A DNA stretch of 64,000 nucleotides, taken from positions 27,371 to 91,370 of the forward strand of contig CAJUAM010000009.1 of NCBI GenBank assembly GCA_910584615.1, in the 5' to 3' direction. This DNA is from an uncultured Dorea sp. GTDB taxonomy: Bacteria > Bacillota > Clostridia > Lachnospirales > Lachnospiraceae. A program made the position numbers and the translations under genes. How positions within the stretch are numbered: position 1 is the first letter of the stretch; every line of letters starts with the position of its first letter. The notes beneath the pieces are model-generated. The model did no database searches. It was not told the origin of the DNA and saw nothing but the letters and a program-made list of their open reading frames with translations. Below, piece by piece: positions 8,160-17,407 of the stretch.

Positions 8160-9306
8160 CTGTCTCTCCTTTTGCTTCTTCCTCTGCCTTTGACGGCAGC
8201 GTCACGATAAACTGTGTCTTAAGATCGTCACTTTTCGCCATCACACGCCCGCCGTGCAGCTCAACGATTTCTTTGGCAATAGCCAGCCCAAGACCTGCTC
8301 CTCCTGTACCGCTTGATCTTGAGCCGTCTACACGGTAAAATTTCTCAAAAATAGTCTGGAGCATTGCTCCTGGTATCTTATCCCCTTTATTGGTAAATGT
8401 AATCTCAACATCCCGCCCTTTTTGCTTTGCGCCGATAAGGATCTTTGTATTTCCATAACAGTAAGCAATAGCGTTGCGCAGGATATTGTCAAAAACTCTG
8501 GCAAGCTTATCCGGATCTCCGTAAACCTCCAGATTCTCTTCTACCGCCACCTCGCATGATAACTGCTTTTCCAGCAGAACACCGTAAAGTTCGTCCGCAA
8601 GCTGTTCTAACATTAATGTCAGGTTGATCTCAACCGGCTCTAACTCTATATCCTGAAGATTATAACGGGTAATATCAAAAAACTCATTGATCAGGTCTCC
8701 AAGACGCATAGATTTTTCCAACGCGATATGGATATATTTTTCCCGCTCCTGCGAATTCATATCCGGATGTCCGTCGAGCATCGTAAGATACGCTACCACC
8801 GAAGTCAGCGGTGTCTTTAAGTCATGAGCAAGAAACAGTACCAGATCATTCTTTTTTTGTTCACTCTCCACAGATTCCAGTTCTTGCCGGCGCAGTGTTG
8901 CCTTTATTTCATTCAGCCGTATCTCTATAGGCTTTAATTCTGTGATCAGATGCACAGGCTCATTAGATTCAGATATGATATTCTCAATGCCATCCCCTAC
9001 CTGATCCAGATATTTTGTCATTTTCGACAATGCAACATAAAAGAATAACGCAAACAGGATCAGAAAACCGACAATCATATAAAATGTCTTATTATTGCCG
9101 ATAAGACTCCAGTATAAACTGATTGCCGTCTTTTCTTTTATACGCAAAGCCATCAGAACACTCACAAACGATTTCGCAAAACTGTCATTATAAATACCGT
9201 CGATCACATAATTAAGCAGAAATCCACCAACCAAAACAGTGATGGCGGTAACAAGAACCGTCTGCAGAAGTATACTGAACTTCAGTTTCAAATAATTATT
9301 CTTCAA
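8047..9306 (-). CDS. VanS-like sensor histidine kinase with unusual C-terminal extension
   Basis: Membrane sensor kinase paired with the response regulator encoded just upstream. Two membrane segments (about residues 11-35 and 75-93) enclose a short extracellular loop. HisKA contains FLAHDLKTPLTSV with the phospho-accepting His at about 161; the ATPase domain has an N box (RVFDNILRNAIAY), a F box (IFEKFYRVD) and a G box (GAGLGLAIAKEIV). The domain ends naturally at FIVTLPSKAEEEAK; after that come about 40 arginine-rich residues encoded inside the start of the yhaO-like gene. The resemblance is to VanS-type kinases, but no vanHAX-like ligase or dehydrogenase genes are near, so the signal and targets are unknown. 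Confidence 0.85.
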   Translation of the reverse strand: MKNNYLKLKFSILLQTVLVTAITVLVGGFLLNYVIDGIYNDSFAKSFVSVLMALRIKEKTAISLYWSLIGNNKTFYMIVGFLILFALFFYVALSKMTKYLDQVGDGIENIISESNEPVHLITELKPIEIRLNEIKATLRRQELESVESEQKKNDLVLFLAHDLKTPLTSVVAYLTMLDGHPDMNSQEREKYIHIALEKSMRLGDLINEFFDITRYNLQDIELEPVEINLTLMLEQLADELYGVLLEKQLSCEVAVEENLEVYGDPDKLARVFDNILRNAIAYCYGNTKILIGAKQKGRDVEITFTNKGDKIPGAMLQTIFEKFYRVDGSRSSGTGGAGLGLAIAKEIVELHGGRVMAKSDDLKTQFIVTLPSKAEEEAKGETDEIHTHRRRAFGGKTRRRIRIRHVAWTRDMGKSGKDN

Positions 9307-9985
9307 CTTTGTATCCCACTCCCCAAACGGTCTTGATAAAATCTGATTTTCCCATCGGTCCGCTCATTTTCTCTCTAAGATGCCGGATATGCACCATCAC
9401 TGTATTATTGCTGTTTTTATAATATTTTTCATGCCAGACCTTCTCAAAAAGTTCTTCAGAACTGATCACTTTCCCCCGGTTTTCGCAAAGAAGCCACAAA
9501 ACATCAAACTCAATGGGAGTGAGAGTAAGGGGGATCTCATTATAGACACATTCATGTGAAGTACGGTTCAAAAACAACCCTCCGATATCAATGATATCTC
9601 CCGTTTCCTTCCCCCCGTCGTTATACTGAGTATACCGCCGAAGCTGCGCTTTTACCCTCGCTACCAGTTCCAGCGGGTTAAACGGCTTGGGAATGTAATC
9701 ATCTGCTCCCAGTGTAAGTCCCGTAATCTTATCCATATATTCCGTCTTCGCCGTCAGCATAATAACCGGGAATGTATATTTTTCACGGATCTGCTTAAGA
9801 ATCTGAAATCCGTCCACATCCGGCAGCATAATATCCAAGATTGCAAGATCTATCTTCATGCTGCGTATGCAGGCAAGCGCATCCTCGCCAGTATAGAACT
9901 TAAACACACTATACTGATCATTCTGGAGATAAAGTTCAATAACGTCTGCAATTTCCTTCTCATCGTCCACCACTAAAATATTCAT
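9296..9985 (-). CDS. VanR-like OmpR-family response regulator
   Basis: DNA-binding regulator phosphorylated by the kinase encoded downstream; the two genes overlap by 11 bases. The receiver domain has the acidic pair DDE at the N-terminus, the phospho-accepting Asp at 51 (LAILDIMLPDVDG), the Thr/Ala switch (VIMLTAK) and Lys in YIPKPF. The C-terminal winged helix runs to WGVGYKVEE, with TPIEFDVLWLLCENRGKVIS as the recognition part of the OmpR/PhoB domain. An ATG nine codons further upstream exists, but the ATG at 9985 is preferred because AAAAGGAGGA (9993-10002) precedes it and MNILVVDDE is the usual family start. Confidence 0.9.
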   Translation of the reverse strand: MNILVVDDEKEIADVIELYLQNDQYSVFKFYTGEDALACIRSMKIDLAILDIMLPDVDGFQILKQIREKYTFPVIMLTAKTEYMDKITGLTLGADDYIPKPFNPLELVARVKAQLRRYTQYNDGGKETGDIIDIGGLFLNRTSHECVYNEIPLTLTPIEFDVLWLLCENRGKVISSEELFEKVWHEKYYKNSNNTVMVHIRHLREKMSGPMGKSDFIKTVWGVGYKVEE

Positions 9986-10082
9986 TCCAGTTTCCTCCTT
10001 TTGATGTTGCACCCTGTCCGGGCACTATCCTCAGGCGTAATGATCATGTGAAGCAAGTTGTTTTACTCAATCATTCTATATT

Positions 10083-11474
10083 CTATAAATCGCAGTTGTT
10101 TACAGTTCTTGGGAACGGAATCACATCGCGGATATTACTCATTCCCGTCAAATACATAACACATCTCTCAAATCCAAGACCAAAACCAGAGTGCCTCGTA
10201 GAACCATATTTGCGCAGATCCAGATAAAATCCGTAGTCTTCCTCCTTAAGTCCCATCTCTTTCATACGCGCGAGAAGTTTTTCGTAATCGTCTTCCCTCT
10301 GGCTTCCTCCGATGATCTCACCAATCCCCGGAACAAGGCAGTCAACGGCTGCCACTGTCTTGTTATCCTCATTCATCTTCATATAAAATGCTTTGATATC
10401 TTTTGGATAATCTGTCACAAATACCGGGCGCTTATACACCTCTTCTGTCAGGTACCGCTCATGCTCTGTCTGTAAGTCTGCTCCCCATGACACCTTATAC
10501 TCAAACTTATCATTATTCTTTTCTAAAAGTTCTATCGCCTCTGTGTAGGTGACATGCGCAAAATCAGAGGATACTACATTTTTGAGTCTCTCGATGAGCC
10601 CTTTATCTACGAAAGAGTTGAAGAACTCCATCTCTTTGGGCGCATGCTCCATCACATAACCGATCACATATTTTAACATGTCTTCTGCCAGAACCATATT
10701 GTCAGAAAGATCCGCGAATGCCATCTCCGGCTCGATCATCCAGAACTCTGCCGCATGTCTGGTAGTGTTAGAATTTTCCGCCCGGAACGTCGGGCCAAAG
10801 GTATAGATATTGCGGAATGCCTGAGCATAAGTTTCACCGTTAAGCTGCCCGCTCACTGTAAGATTCGTCTCTTTTCCAAAAAAGTCCTGGGAGAAATCAA
10901 TACTTCCGTCCTCCCTTTTTGGCGGATTAGCCATATCCAGAGTAGTCACCCTGAACATCTCACCCGCGCCCTCACAGTCACTTCCTGTGATCAGCGGTGT
11001 ATGCACATACACAAAATCCCTTTCCTGAAAAAACTTATGGATCGCATAAGCTGTCAGTGAACGGACCCTGAACACCGCCTGAAATGTATTTGTCCTTGGT
11101 CTTAAATGAGAAACAGTTCTTAAGTATTCAAATCCATGCCGTTTTTTCTGCAGCGGATAATCCGGAGCCGACGCTCCCTCTATTGCAACACTGTCTGCCT
11201 GAATCTCAAAAGGCTGTTTCGCCTTAGGTGTAGCAACCAGCGTTCCTTTTACGATGATCGCCGCGCCTACATTCAGCTTGGAAACTTCCGCAAAGTTATC
11301 AAGCTTATCGCTGTATACCACCTGCAGCGGGCAAAAATACGTCCCGTCATTCACCACAATAAACCCAAAGGTCTTCGAATCTCGGATACTTCTTACCCAT
11401 CCGCCCACAGCAACTTTCTTATCGATATAATCTTCCTGCTTTTTGTATAATTCCCTGATCGTAACTAAATCCAT
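10083..11474 (-). CDS. asnS: Asparaginyl-tRNA synthetase
   Basis: Charges tRNA-Asn with asparagine; class IIb enzyme. The N-terminal OB-fold anticodon domain (VAVGGWVRSIRDSKTFGFI) is followed by the catalytic core with motif 1 region, motif 2 (FRAENSNTTRHAAEFWMIEPE) and motif 3 (GFGLGFERCVMYLTGMSNIRD). IPFPRTVNNCDL is the usual end. At 463 residues it is of normal length. The gene begins 1 base after the stop of the alpha/beta-hydrolase gene upstream on the same strand, so the two are co-transcribed; no T-box leader stands directly before it. Confidence 0.95.
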   Translation of the reverse strand: MDLVTIRELYKKQEDYIDKKVAVGGWVRSIRDSKTFGFIVVNDGTYFCPLQVVYSDKLDNFAEVSKLNVGAAIIVKGTLVATPKAKQPFEIQADSVAIEGASAPDYPLQKKRHGFEYLRTVSHLRPRTNTFQAVFRVRSLTAYAIHKFFQERDFVYVHTPLITGSDCEGAGEMFRVTTLDMANPPKREDGSIDFSQDFFGKETNLTVSGQLNGETYAQAFRNIYTFGPTFRAENSNTTRHAAEFWMIEPEMAFADLSDNMVLAEDMLKYVIGYVMEHAPKEMEFFNSFVDKGLIERLKNVVSSDFAHVTYTEAIELLEKNNDKFEYKVSWGADLQTEHERYLTEEVYKRPVFVTDYPKDIKAFYMKMNEDNKTVAAVDCLVPGIGEIIGGSQREDDYEKLLARMKEMGLKEEDYGFYLDLRKYGSTRHSGFGLGFERCVMYLTGMSNIRDVIPFPRTVNNCDL

Positions 11475-11475
11475 G

Positions 11476-12423
11476 TCAATCCACTCCTTCTTCTCTCATC
11501 CCAGTTTTATCAGCCAGCCACACAAAGCAATCCTCCTTCACCTGCGCCCGGTCTGTCTCATTGAGTATTTCATGTCTGTCACCGTCATAAAGACGAAGTT
11601 CTATACTCATGCCTGCGTCCTTATATTCTTTATAGACCTTGCGGACACCCCTTCCAAATGCTCCCACAGGATCATCCGCTCCTGAAACAAGCAAAAGAGG
11701 CAGGTCTTTTCGTATCTTATCTATATTCTTGCGCTTTTCAAGAGACTTCATACCTTCAAACATATGATAGTAGCCATTTACCGTGAAAATAAATCCACAG
11801 TAGGGATCGTTAATATACGCATCCCTCTTTTCTCTGTCAGTCGTCAGCCAGTCCTTATCTGTCTCGCATGGGTGAAACCTCCTGTTAAAACCGCCGAACC
11901 CTATCATATTCACAAGGCGGCTTCGATATTTCCAGCCCCTGACTGACGCGATCACTTTGCACAAAACCTGCCCTAAAACAAGCTCCGGTCTACTGTGATA
12001 CCCAGTCCCCATGATGACAGCGCCTGAGAGTCCCTCACTATACTTTATCAGATACTGACGCAGCAAAAATGACCCCATACTATGTCCCAGCATAAAATAC
12101 GGAAGCTTTTCATACTTTTTCCTTACCCAGTATCTAAGCTTATGAATGTCTCCTATAACATACGCATTACCGTCCGTCTCATGAAAATACCCATAATGCT
12201 CCTCTGTCTGCACAGACTTTCCATGTCCCAGATGATCATGCCCCGCAACATAAAATCCTCTTTCTGCCAGATACACGGCAAATTCATCATACCGGTCAAT
12301 GTGCTCTGTCATGCCGTGGCAGATCTGTAAGACCCCACGGACCTCTCCTTCCGGAATCCATTCTATGGCATGTATCTTAGTAACACCATCACAGGATCTG
12401 AAATAAAATTCTCTCTTTTCCAT
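11476..12423 (-). CDS. Alpha/beta hydrolase, monoacylglycerol lipase/lysophospholipase type
   Basis: Serine hydrolase of the Hydrolase_4 family, cytoplasmic (no signal peptide). The oxyanion region ICHGMTEHIDRYDEFA and GHDHLGHGKS are typical; the nucleophile elbow is GHSMGS, the acid is in SGADDPVGAFG and the His in YDGDRHEILNE. This arrangement matches monoacylglycerol lipases and PldB-like lysophospholipases, but the natural substrate cannot be told. It lies between citrate synthase (19 bases upstream) and asnS (1 base downstream) on the same strand. Confidence 0.85.
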   Translation of the reverse strand: MEKREFYFRSCDGVTKIHAIEWIPEGEVRGVLQICHGMTEHIDRYDEFAVYLAERGFYVAGHDHLGHGKSVQTEEHYGYFHETDGNAYVIGDIHKLRYWVRKKYEKLPYFMLGHSMGSFLLRQYLIKYSEGLSGAVIMGTGYHSRPELVLGQVLCKVIASVRGWKYRSRLVNMIGFGGFNRRFHPCETDKDWLTTDREKRDAYINDPYCGFIFTVNGYYHMFEGMKSLEKRKNIDKIRKDLPLLLVSGADDPVGAFGRGVRKVYKEYKDAGMSIELRLYDGDRHEILNETDRAQVKEDCFVWLADKTGMREEGVD

Positions 12424-12442
12424 ATCGCGCTACCTCTTACTC

Positions 12443-13813
12443 TTATCTCTCATGGAGCTGCACATATTCCTTATATGGAGCCAGCGGCTTGTATGCCGGA
12501 CGGATAATCTTATCTACATTCTCCAGCTCTTCTAAACGATGGGCACTCCACCCAACGATACGGGCCGCGGCAAAGATCGGCGTATATAAGGATTTAGGCA
12601 GATTCAGCATACTGTATACTAATCCGCTGTAAAAATCTACATTCGCATTTACACCTTTATATATCTTGCGTCTCTCTCCGATGACTTCCGGCGCAAGCTT
12701 CTCAACAGAGGCATACAGAGCATATTCCTCTTCCCGGCCCTTTTCTTTCGCAAGCTGCTTTACAAACTTTTTAAAAACATCTGCTCTCGGATCAGACACC
12801 GAATAGATAGCATGTCCCATCCCGTAGATCAGCCCCTTCCGGTCAAATGCCTTTTTATCCAGCAGATCATAGAGATATTGGCGCACTTCATCCTTATCTG
12901 TCCAGTCTGAAAGCTTTTCCTTCATATCTTCAAACATCTCTGTCACCTTGATGTTCGCACCGCCGTGCTTTGGTCCTTTCAAAGATGCCATAGCCGCCGC
13001 AATTGTGGAATATGTATCTGTTCCGGAAGAGGTTACAACATGAGTCGTGAATGTAGAATTGTTTCCTCCGCCGTGATCCATATGAAGAACCAGTGCCATA
13101 TCAAGGATCTTAGCCTCAAGCTTAGTATATTTGCGGTCCTCTCTTAACATCATCAGGATGTTTTCTGCCGTAGAAAGCTTCGGCGACGGCGCATAGATAA
13201 ATAAATCCTCTCCTCTGCGGTAATTGTACGCATGGTAACCATACACCATCATCATCGGAAACTGGCTGATCAGATTCAAACATTGCCTTAAAACATTGGG
13301 AATCGTAGTATCATCCGCCTTAAGGTCATATGTATAAAGATTTAAGATAGACCGGGACAGGCTGTTCATCATATCACGGCTGGGTGCCTTCATAATAACA
13401 TCCCGGACAAAATTCGGCGGCAGTGTCCGTCTCTCGATCAATACATCCTGAAACTGCTGAAACTGCTCTTCATCAGGCAGTTCCCCAAATAAAAGAAGGT
13501 AGGCGATCTCCTCAAACCCAAAATGCTTTTCCTTCAAAAATCCTTTTACCAGATCTTTGATATTATATCCGCGGTAATAAAGGCTGCCTGCACACGGAAC
13601 TTCTTTTCCCCCTACCAGTTTCTTCGCGCATACATCCGAAACATTCGTAAGGCCGGCCAAAACACCCTTACCGTTTAGATCACGCAGTCCCCTCTTAACT
13701 TCATATTTTGTATACAGTTCCTTGTCGATCGCATTATTCTTTACACATAATCCGGCATAATGCTCAATCTCCGGTGTAATTTCAAATAGCGCTCTTTCTA
13801 CGTTGTTTGTCAT
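12443..13813 (-). CDS. gltA: Citrate synthase
   Basis: Condenses oxaloacetate and acetyl-CoA to citrate, in such anaerobes mainly to feed 2-oxoglutarate and glutamate synthesis through a partial TCA branch. Catalytic landmarks are LHMDHGGGNNSTFTTHVV (His), GPKHGGANIKV, GMGHAIYSVSDPRADVFK (His) and NVDFYSGLVYSMLNLP (Asp). At 456 residues it is longer than the standard 370-430 because of an extended N-terminus that begins with a helical region, as in related clostridial enzymes. 2-Methylcitrate synthase activity cannot be excluded. No aconitase or isocitrate dehydrogenase gene is next to it. Confidence 0.9.
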   Translation of the reverse strand: MTNNVERALFEITPEIEHYAGLCVKNNAIDKELYTKYEVKRGLRDLNGKGVLAGLTNVSDVCAKKLVGGKEVPCAGSLYYRGYNIKDLVKGFLKEKHFGFEEIAYLLLFGELPDEEQFQQFQDVLIERRTLPPNFVRDVIMKAPSRDMMNSLSRSILNLYTYDLKADDTTIPNVLRQCLNLISQFPMMMVYGYHAYNYRRGEDLFIYAPSPKLSTAENILMMLREDRKYTKLEAKILDMALVLHMDHGGGNNSTFTTHVVTSSGTDTYSTIAAAMASLKGPKHGGANIKVTEMFEDMKEKLSDWTDKDEVRQYLYDLLDKKAFDRKGLIYGMGHAIYSVSDPRADVFKKFVKQLAKEKGREEEYALYASVEKLAPEVIGERRKIYKGVNANVDFYSGLVYSMLNLPKSLYTPIFAAARIVGWSAHRLEELENVDKIIRPAYKPLAPYKEYVQLHER

Positions 13814-13849
13814 CCTATCATCCTTTCTGTCTGCGTTACAAATGTTTTA

Positions 13850-14740
13850 TTAGTTACCAGTCCGGGACTGATTTCCAAGTATCAGAAAATCAGTCAGTCT
13901 CGCAAAGTCTGAAAGAGCAAGGGCTTCCCCCCGCACGCCAGACCCCTTTCCCAGACATTCTATCGCCTTCATAATGGCTTCTTTTGAAAAATCCAGTTTG
14001 TCTGAATTGTTCAGTCCATTCGCCAGAGTCTTCCTTCTCTGATTAAAAGATGCTCTGATAATATCAAACATCAGCCTTTCATCACTGACCTTTACCGGCG
14101 GCTTTTCGTAACGTGTAAGACGTATAACCGCCGAACCTACCTTCGGGCGGGGCATAAAACAGTTAGGGGGCACATTTGCCACAATATAAGGCTCTGCATA
14201 ATACTGGACCGCCAAAGATAACGCCCCATAATCTTTACTGCCCGGTCCGGTCTGCATCCGATCCGCCACTTCTTTTTGTACCATGACCGTAATACTCACT
14301 ACTGGTACATGTTCTTCAAAAAGTCCCATAATAATCGGAGTCGTGATATAATAAGGGAGATTTGCCACAACCTTAATGGGATTGCCTCCATTCTCCTTTT
14401 CCACAAGTTCCCGGATATCCACTTTCAGTATGTCCTCATTCAGAATCCGGACATTATCATAGCCTGCAAGCGTATCCTCTAAGATCGGGATCAGATTCTT
14501 ATCAATCTCCACAGCAATGACTTTACCTGCTGCCGCTGCCAGATACTGTGTCATCGTACCGATGCCGGGTCCGATCTCCAGCACCATATCATCCTTTCCG
14601 ATATCTGCCGCACAAATGATCTTATCGAGTACATGCGTATCGATCAGGAAATTCTGTCCAAATTTTTTTTGAAAAGAGAAACGGTATTTTTGTAAAATCT
14701 CAATTGTATTCTGTGGATTTCCAAGTGTTGGTCTGCCCAT
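13850..14740 (-). CDS. rsmA: 16S rRNA dimethyladenosine transferase
   Basis: Dimethylates two adjacent adenines in helix 45 of 16S rRNA (KsgA) using S-adenosylmethionine. The N-terminus KKFGQNFLID is the family start motif; motif I is VLEIGPGIGTMTQYLA, the acidic residue of motif II is VAVEIDKNL, and the catalytic motif IV is NLPYYITTPI. The C-terminal domain contains FNQRRKTLANGL, another family hallmark. Length 296 is usual. It heads a minus-strand run with citrate synthase 36 bases downstream. Confidence 0.95.
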   Translation of the reverse strand: MGRPTLGNPQNTIEILQKYRFSFQKKFGQNFLIDTHVLDKIICAADIGKDDMVLEIGPGIGTMTQYLAAAAGKVIAVEIDKNLIPILEDTLAGYDNVRILNEDILKVDIRELVEKENGGNPIKVVANLPYYITTPIIMGLFEEHVPVVSITVMVQKEVADRMQTGPGSKDYGALSLAVQYYAEPYIVANVPPNCFMPRPKVGSAVIRLTRYEKPPVKVSDERLMFDIIRASFNQRRKTLANGLNNSDKLDFSKEAIMKAIECLGKGSGVRGEALALSDFARLTDFLILGNQSRTGN

Positions 14741-14796
14741 ATATTTACTCCCGAAAAAATAAGTATTATGTTATTATACAATAAATTGAGGGTTTA

Positions 14797-14805
14797 TGGT
14801 ATAAT
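14797..14805 (+). promoter_or_regulatory. Extended -10 promoter for the DUF4230 gene
   Basis: TGGTATAAT at 14797-14805 is a perfect -10 box with the TGn extension, about 70 bases before the start codon; the -35 region is weak. Confidence 0.55.
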
Positions 14806-14876
14806 AAAAAAATTAAATAATCATTAAGAAGGATACAAAGGATTTTAATATATTTGGAATACGGAGGATAGCTGAT

Positions 14877-15455
14877 ATGAAAAAAATACATGTGATAACT
14901 GCGATGATCGCGTCTATTGCCTTGATCACAGTTGGTTTTTTAGGGGCCAGACTTTTGGATAGAGAGGATAATATCAAAGTCAGCGCGACTTCTATCGAGG
15001 AGCGTTTAAAAAAATGCAGTGATCTTACTACCGCGAGACTCGAGTACAGAGGGATCATCCGGTATGAAGACGGAGATATCCAGTATATCAACAAAAAGAG
15101 TTTTTCCATGATCTATGATGCTCATATTAAGGCTGGTATTGACTTGTCGCAGGCGGAGGTAAGCCTGAGCGGAAAAGAAATTACTGTGACTATCCCTGAA
15201 CCTAAAGTTCAAGATATTGTTATAGATCCGGATTCTCTGGAGTTCTACGACGAAAAGCTGGCTTTATTCAACTGGACAAAAAAAGAAGATACTGCCAAAG
15301 CGATGAAATACGCAAAAGAGGATGCTGAGAAAAAGGCGGCTCAGACCGATCTGATCAAGCAGGCTTCCCAGCAGGCAAAGACGGTTGTCACAACGCTGCT
15401 TGCTCCTATAACAGAAGACGATGGAGAATATTCTATAAAAATCGCCGAACAATGA
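14877..15455 (+). CDS. DUF4230 membrane-anchored protein
   Basis: Protein of unknown function with one N-terminal membrane segment (about residues 5-25, VITAMIASIALITVGFLGA), the rest probably outside. The middle (residues 45-125) is mainly beta with the repeated alternation typical of DUF4230, and includes LEYRGIIRYEDGDI and KEITVTIPEPKVQDIVID. The C-terminal part (about 135-175) is a charged helix that may form a coiled coil. GGAGG precedes the start. It stands alone between two operons on the other strand, with its own promoter and terminator, which suggests a monocistronic unit. The family assignment is from pattern memory. Confidence 0.75.
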   Translation: MKKIHVITAMIASIALITVGFLGARLLDREDNIKVSATSIEERLKKCSDLTTARLEYRGIIRYEDGDIQYINKKSFSMIYDAHIKAGIDLSQAEVSLSGKEITVTIPEPKVQDIVIDPDSLEFYDEKLALFNWTKKEDTAKAMKYAKEDAEKKAAQTDLIKQASQQAKTVVTTLLAPITEDDGEYSIKIAEQ

Positions 15456-15481
15456 TTTTTAAAACTCTGCAGATCAAGCAG

Positions 15482-15526
15482 ATACAGGTCAGTTCCGCCT
15501 GCCGGCAGAACTGACCTGTATTTACT
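15482..15526 (+). terminator. Terminator between DUF4230 gene and lrgB
   Basis: ATACAGGTCAGTTC (15482-15495) pairs perfectly with GAACTGACCTGTAT (15508-15521) over a 12-base loop that contains its own small palindrome. It lies between convergent genes and probably acts in both directions. Confidence 0.8.
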
Positions 15527-15537
15527 TCCGCCTTATT

Positions 15538-16233
15538 CTATTTTAAAAATCCGGCAAATACTGCTGCCCCTGCAACAGTGCACAATCCGCTGACCACAAT
15601 TGCGAGGCTGCTCATCGCCCCCTCTATCTCTCCCATCTCCATAGCTTTTGCCGTTCCGATCGCATGGGCGGCTGTTCCTATGGCAATGCCCTTCGACACG
15701 GCATACTTGATCCGGAATATTCTGCATACCGGTTCCGCGATCATATTTCCAAGCACTCCTGTAATGATGATCACCGCCGTTGTGATCACTGTATACCCCC
15801 CTAACTCCTCTGACACACCCATTCCAATAGCTGTTGTGATAGACTTCGGAAGCAATGTCACATACTCTTCATAAGATAAATGAAACAGTATTGCCAATGC
15901 CAGTATCAATCCGAGACTTGTCAGCACTCCGGCTAAAATTCCCATACATATAGCCGCTGCATTGCTTTTCAAAAGCTCTATCTGCTGATACAGCGGAATA
16001 GCCAGACTGACTGTTGCCGGAGTCAAAAGGTAGCTTAGATACTTCGCGCTGTTATTATATGACTCATAATCAATTTTGAAAATCTGCAAAAATCCAATAA
16101 CCAGTACAATAGATATCAACAATGGATTAAGCACATTAAGCTTCCACTTTTTCTTCACCTTCATTCCTATGAAGTAGCTGATCAGGCTTATCACTACTCC
16201 TATAGTTGCAGATTCAAAAAAAATTTCATTCAT
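15538..16233 (-). CDS. lrgB: LrgB/CidB-family membrane protein
   Basis: Partner of LrgA in the LrgAB/CidAB system, related to holin/antiholin control of murein hydrolases and, in several Firmicutes and plants, to pyruvate or glycolate movement. About 231 residues, strongly hydrophobic throughout, with conserved segments YLLTPATVSLAIPLYQQ, LLPKSITTAIGM and GIAIGTAAHAIGTAKAMEMG. The ATG at 16233 is preferred over one five codons upstream (MNEIFF start as in the family); it overlaps lrgA by 8 bases, so the pair is coupled. No LytSR regulator is nearby. It is the last gene of the metG operon. Confidence 0.85.
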   Translation of the reverse strand: MNEIFFESATIGVVISLISYFIGMKVKKKWKLNVLNPLLISIVLVIGFLQIFKIDYESYNNSAKYLSYLLTPATVSLAIPLYQQIELLKSNAAAICMGILAGVLTSLGLILALAILFHLSYEEYVTLLPKSITTAIGMGVSEELGGYTVITTAVIIITGVLGNMIAEPVCRIFRIKYAVSKGIAIGTAAHAIGTAKAMEMGEIEGAMSSLAIVVSGLCTVAGAAVFAGFLK

Positions 16234-16579
16234 GGTTTTTCCTTTCAATCAGACAATCCGTTGTTTTTCCTGCCGCAAGCATAACAAAGCACGTAGTCAG
16301 CGGCACGATCACACACAGCGGAATCAGCATACGCTCAATCTGCTTCCACGAAGTCACCAGACCTGCTGCCGCAGGAATAAACATTATTGGCATGATCTCA
16401 ATGAGAAACATTCCAGTCTCTTTCACCTGCTCAAGTCTTACCATATGGGACTTAAGCAGCAAAAACAGCAGTACCAGCCCATAGATGCTTGCCGGGATCG
16501 GCAATGGTATCAGATATTTTAACAGTTCTCCAACACTTGTCACTGCAATTATGATTCCAAATTGCTTTACGTACTTCAT
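16226..16579 (-). CDS. lrgA: LrgA/CidA-family holin-like protein
   Basis: Small membrane protein of about 117 residues with four hydrophobic segments, including LIPLPIPASIYGLVLLFLLL, which is the conserved family core, and IMPIMFIPAAAGLV. It forms a translationally overlapping pair with lrgB. It begins 38 bases after the tatD stop with no hairpin between, so it may be read from the Met T-box promoter. Function as holin-like or as small-metabolite transport partner is known for the family, not shown here. Confidence 0.85.
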   Translation of the reverse strand: MKYVKQFGIIIAVTSVGELLKYLIPLPIPASIYGLVLLFLLLKSHMVRLEQVKETGMFLIEIMPIMFIPAAAGLVTSWKQIERMLIPLCVIVPLTTCFVMLAAGKTTDCLIERKNHE

Positions 16580-16617
16580 GAAAATTTTCTCCTTACACTC
16601 TCACTGTTCCTTTCAGT

Positions 16618-17379
16618 CTATATCCGGTACAGCCTTCTCGCATTCTCCTCTGTCTGACTTACAACTTCTTCATAAGATATACCCTTTAGTCTCGCAATCT
16701 CCTCTGCCGCGTATTTTATATAGGAAGAATCATTGCGCCTGCCGCGGTAAGGCTCTGGCGCAAGATATGGACAGTCTGTCTCAAGCACAATGGATGTAAG
16801 GGGAAGAGTTTCTACCGTCTCTTTAAGACGTCTTCCATTTTTAAACGTCACGACTCCTCCGACCCCGATACAGTATCCCATCTTCACGTACTCTTCTGCC
16901 ATCTCCTTTGAGTAGGAATAGCAGTGGATCACACCATCAAGCCCCATTCCATGCTCTTTTATGATCCCCATCGTATCCTTGGCCGCTTCACGGCTGTGAA
17001 TGTTGACAGGAAGGTCAAGCTCCCTTGCCAGATCAAGCTGCCGTATGAACCATTCTTTTTGAAGTTCATGGGATTCATTGTCCCAGTAATAGTCTAACCC
17101 AATCTCTCCAACCGCCACAACCTTATCCTTTTTAAGCAGTTCTTTTATACGGGCAAACCGTTGTTCATCAAGACTTCCAACCTCATCCGGATGGATTCCC
17201 ACCGCAGCGTACATGAACGGATACTTCTGAGCCATATCCACTACACGTTCACAAGACTCATATGTGGCACTGACGTTCACAACAGTACCCACACCGTTTT
17301 CCCTCATAGAACACAGCAGGTCATCCCGGTCATCATCAAATTGTTTATCATCATAATGTGCATGTGAATCAAAAATCAT
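16618..17379 (-). CDS. tatD: TatD-family metal-dependent hydrolase (3'-5' DNase type)
   Basis: TIM-barrel metallohydrolase; TatD/YcfH proteins are Mg-dependent DNases with a role in DNA repair or clearance, and YabD-like members are usually next to metG in Firmicutes, as here. Motifs seen are FDSHAHYDD (HxH), GEIGLDYYWDNE (Glu), PVNIHSREA (His), VIHCYSYS (His) and ETDCPYLAPEPYRGRRNDS (Asp). An in-frame upstream ATG at 17529 would add 50 arginine-rich residues overlapping ddh; the ATG at 17379 is chosen because it gives the family start MIFDSHAHYDD with AGGGGA upstream. Confidence 0.9.
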   Translation of the reverse strand: MIFDSHAHYDDKQFDDDRDDLLCSMRENGVGTVVNVSATYESCERVVDMAQKYPFMYAAVGIHPDEVGSLDEQRFARIKELLKKDKVVAVGEIGLDYYWDNESHELQKEWFIRQLDLARELDLPVNIHSREAAKDTMGIIKEHGMGLDGVIHCYSYSKEMAEEYVKMGYCIGVGGVVTFKNGRRLKETVETLPLTSIVLETDCPYLAPEPYRGRRNDSSYIKYAAEEIARLKGISYEEVVSQTEENARRLYRI

Positions 17380-17407
17380 TTTTAATCGTCCCCTCTTACA
17401 GCGCTTT

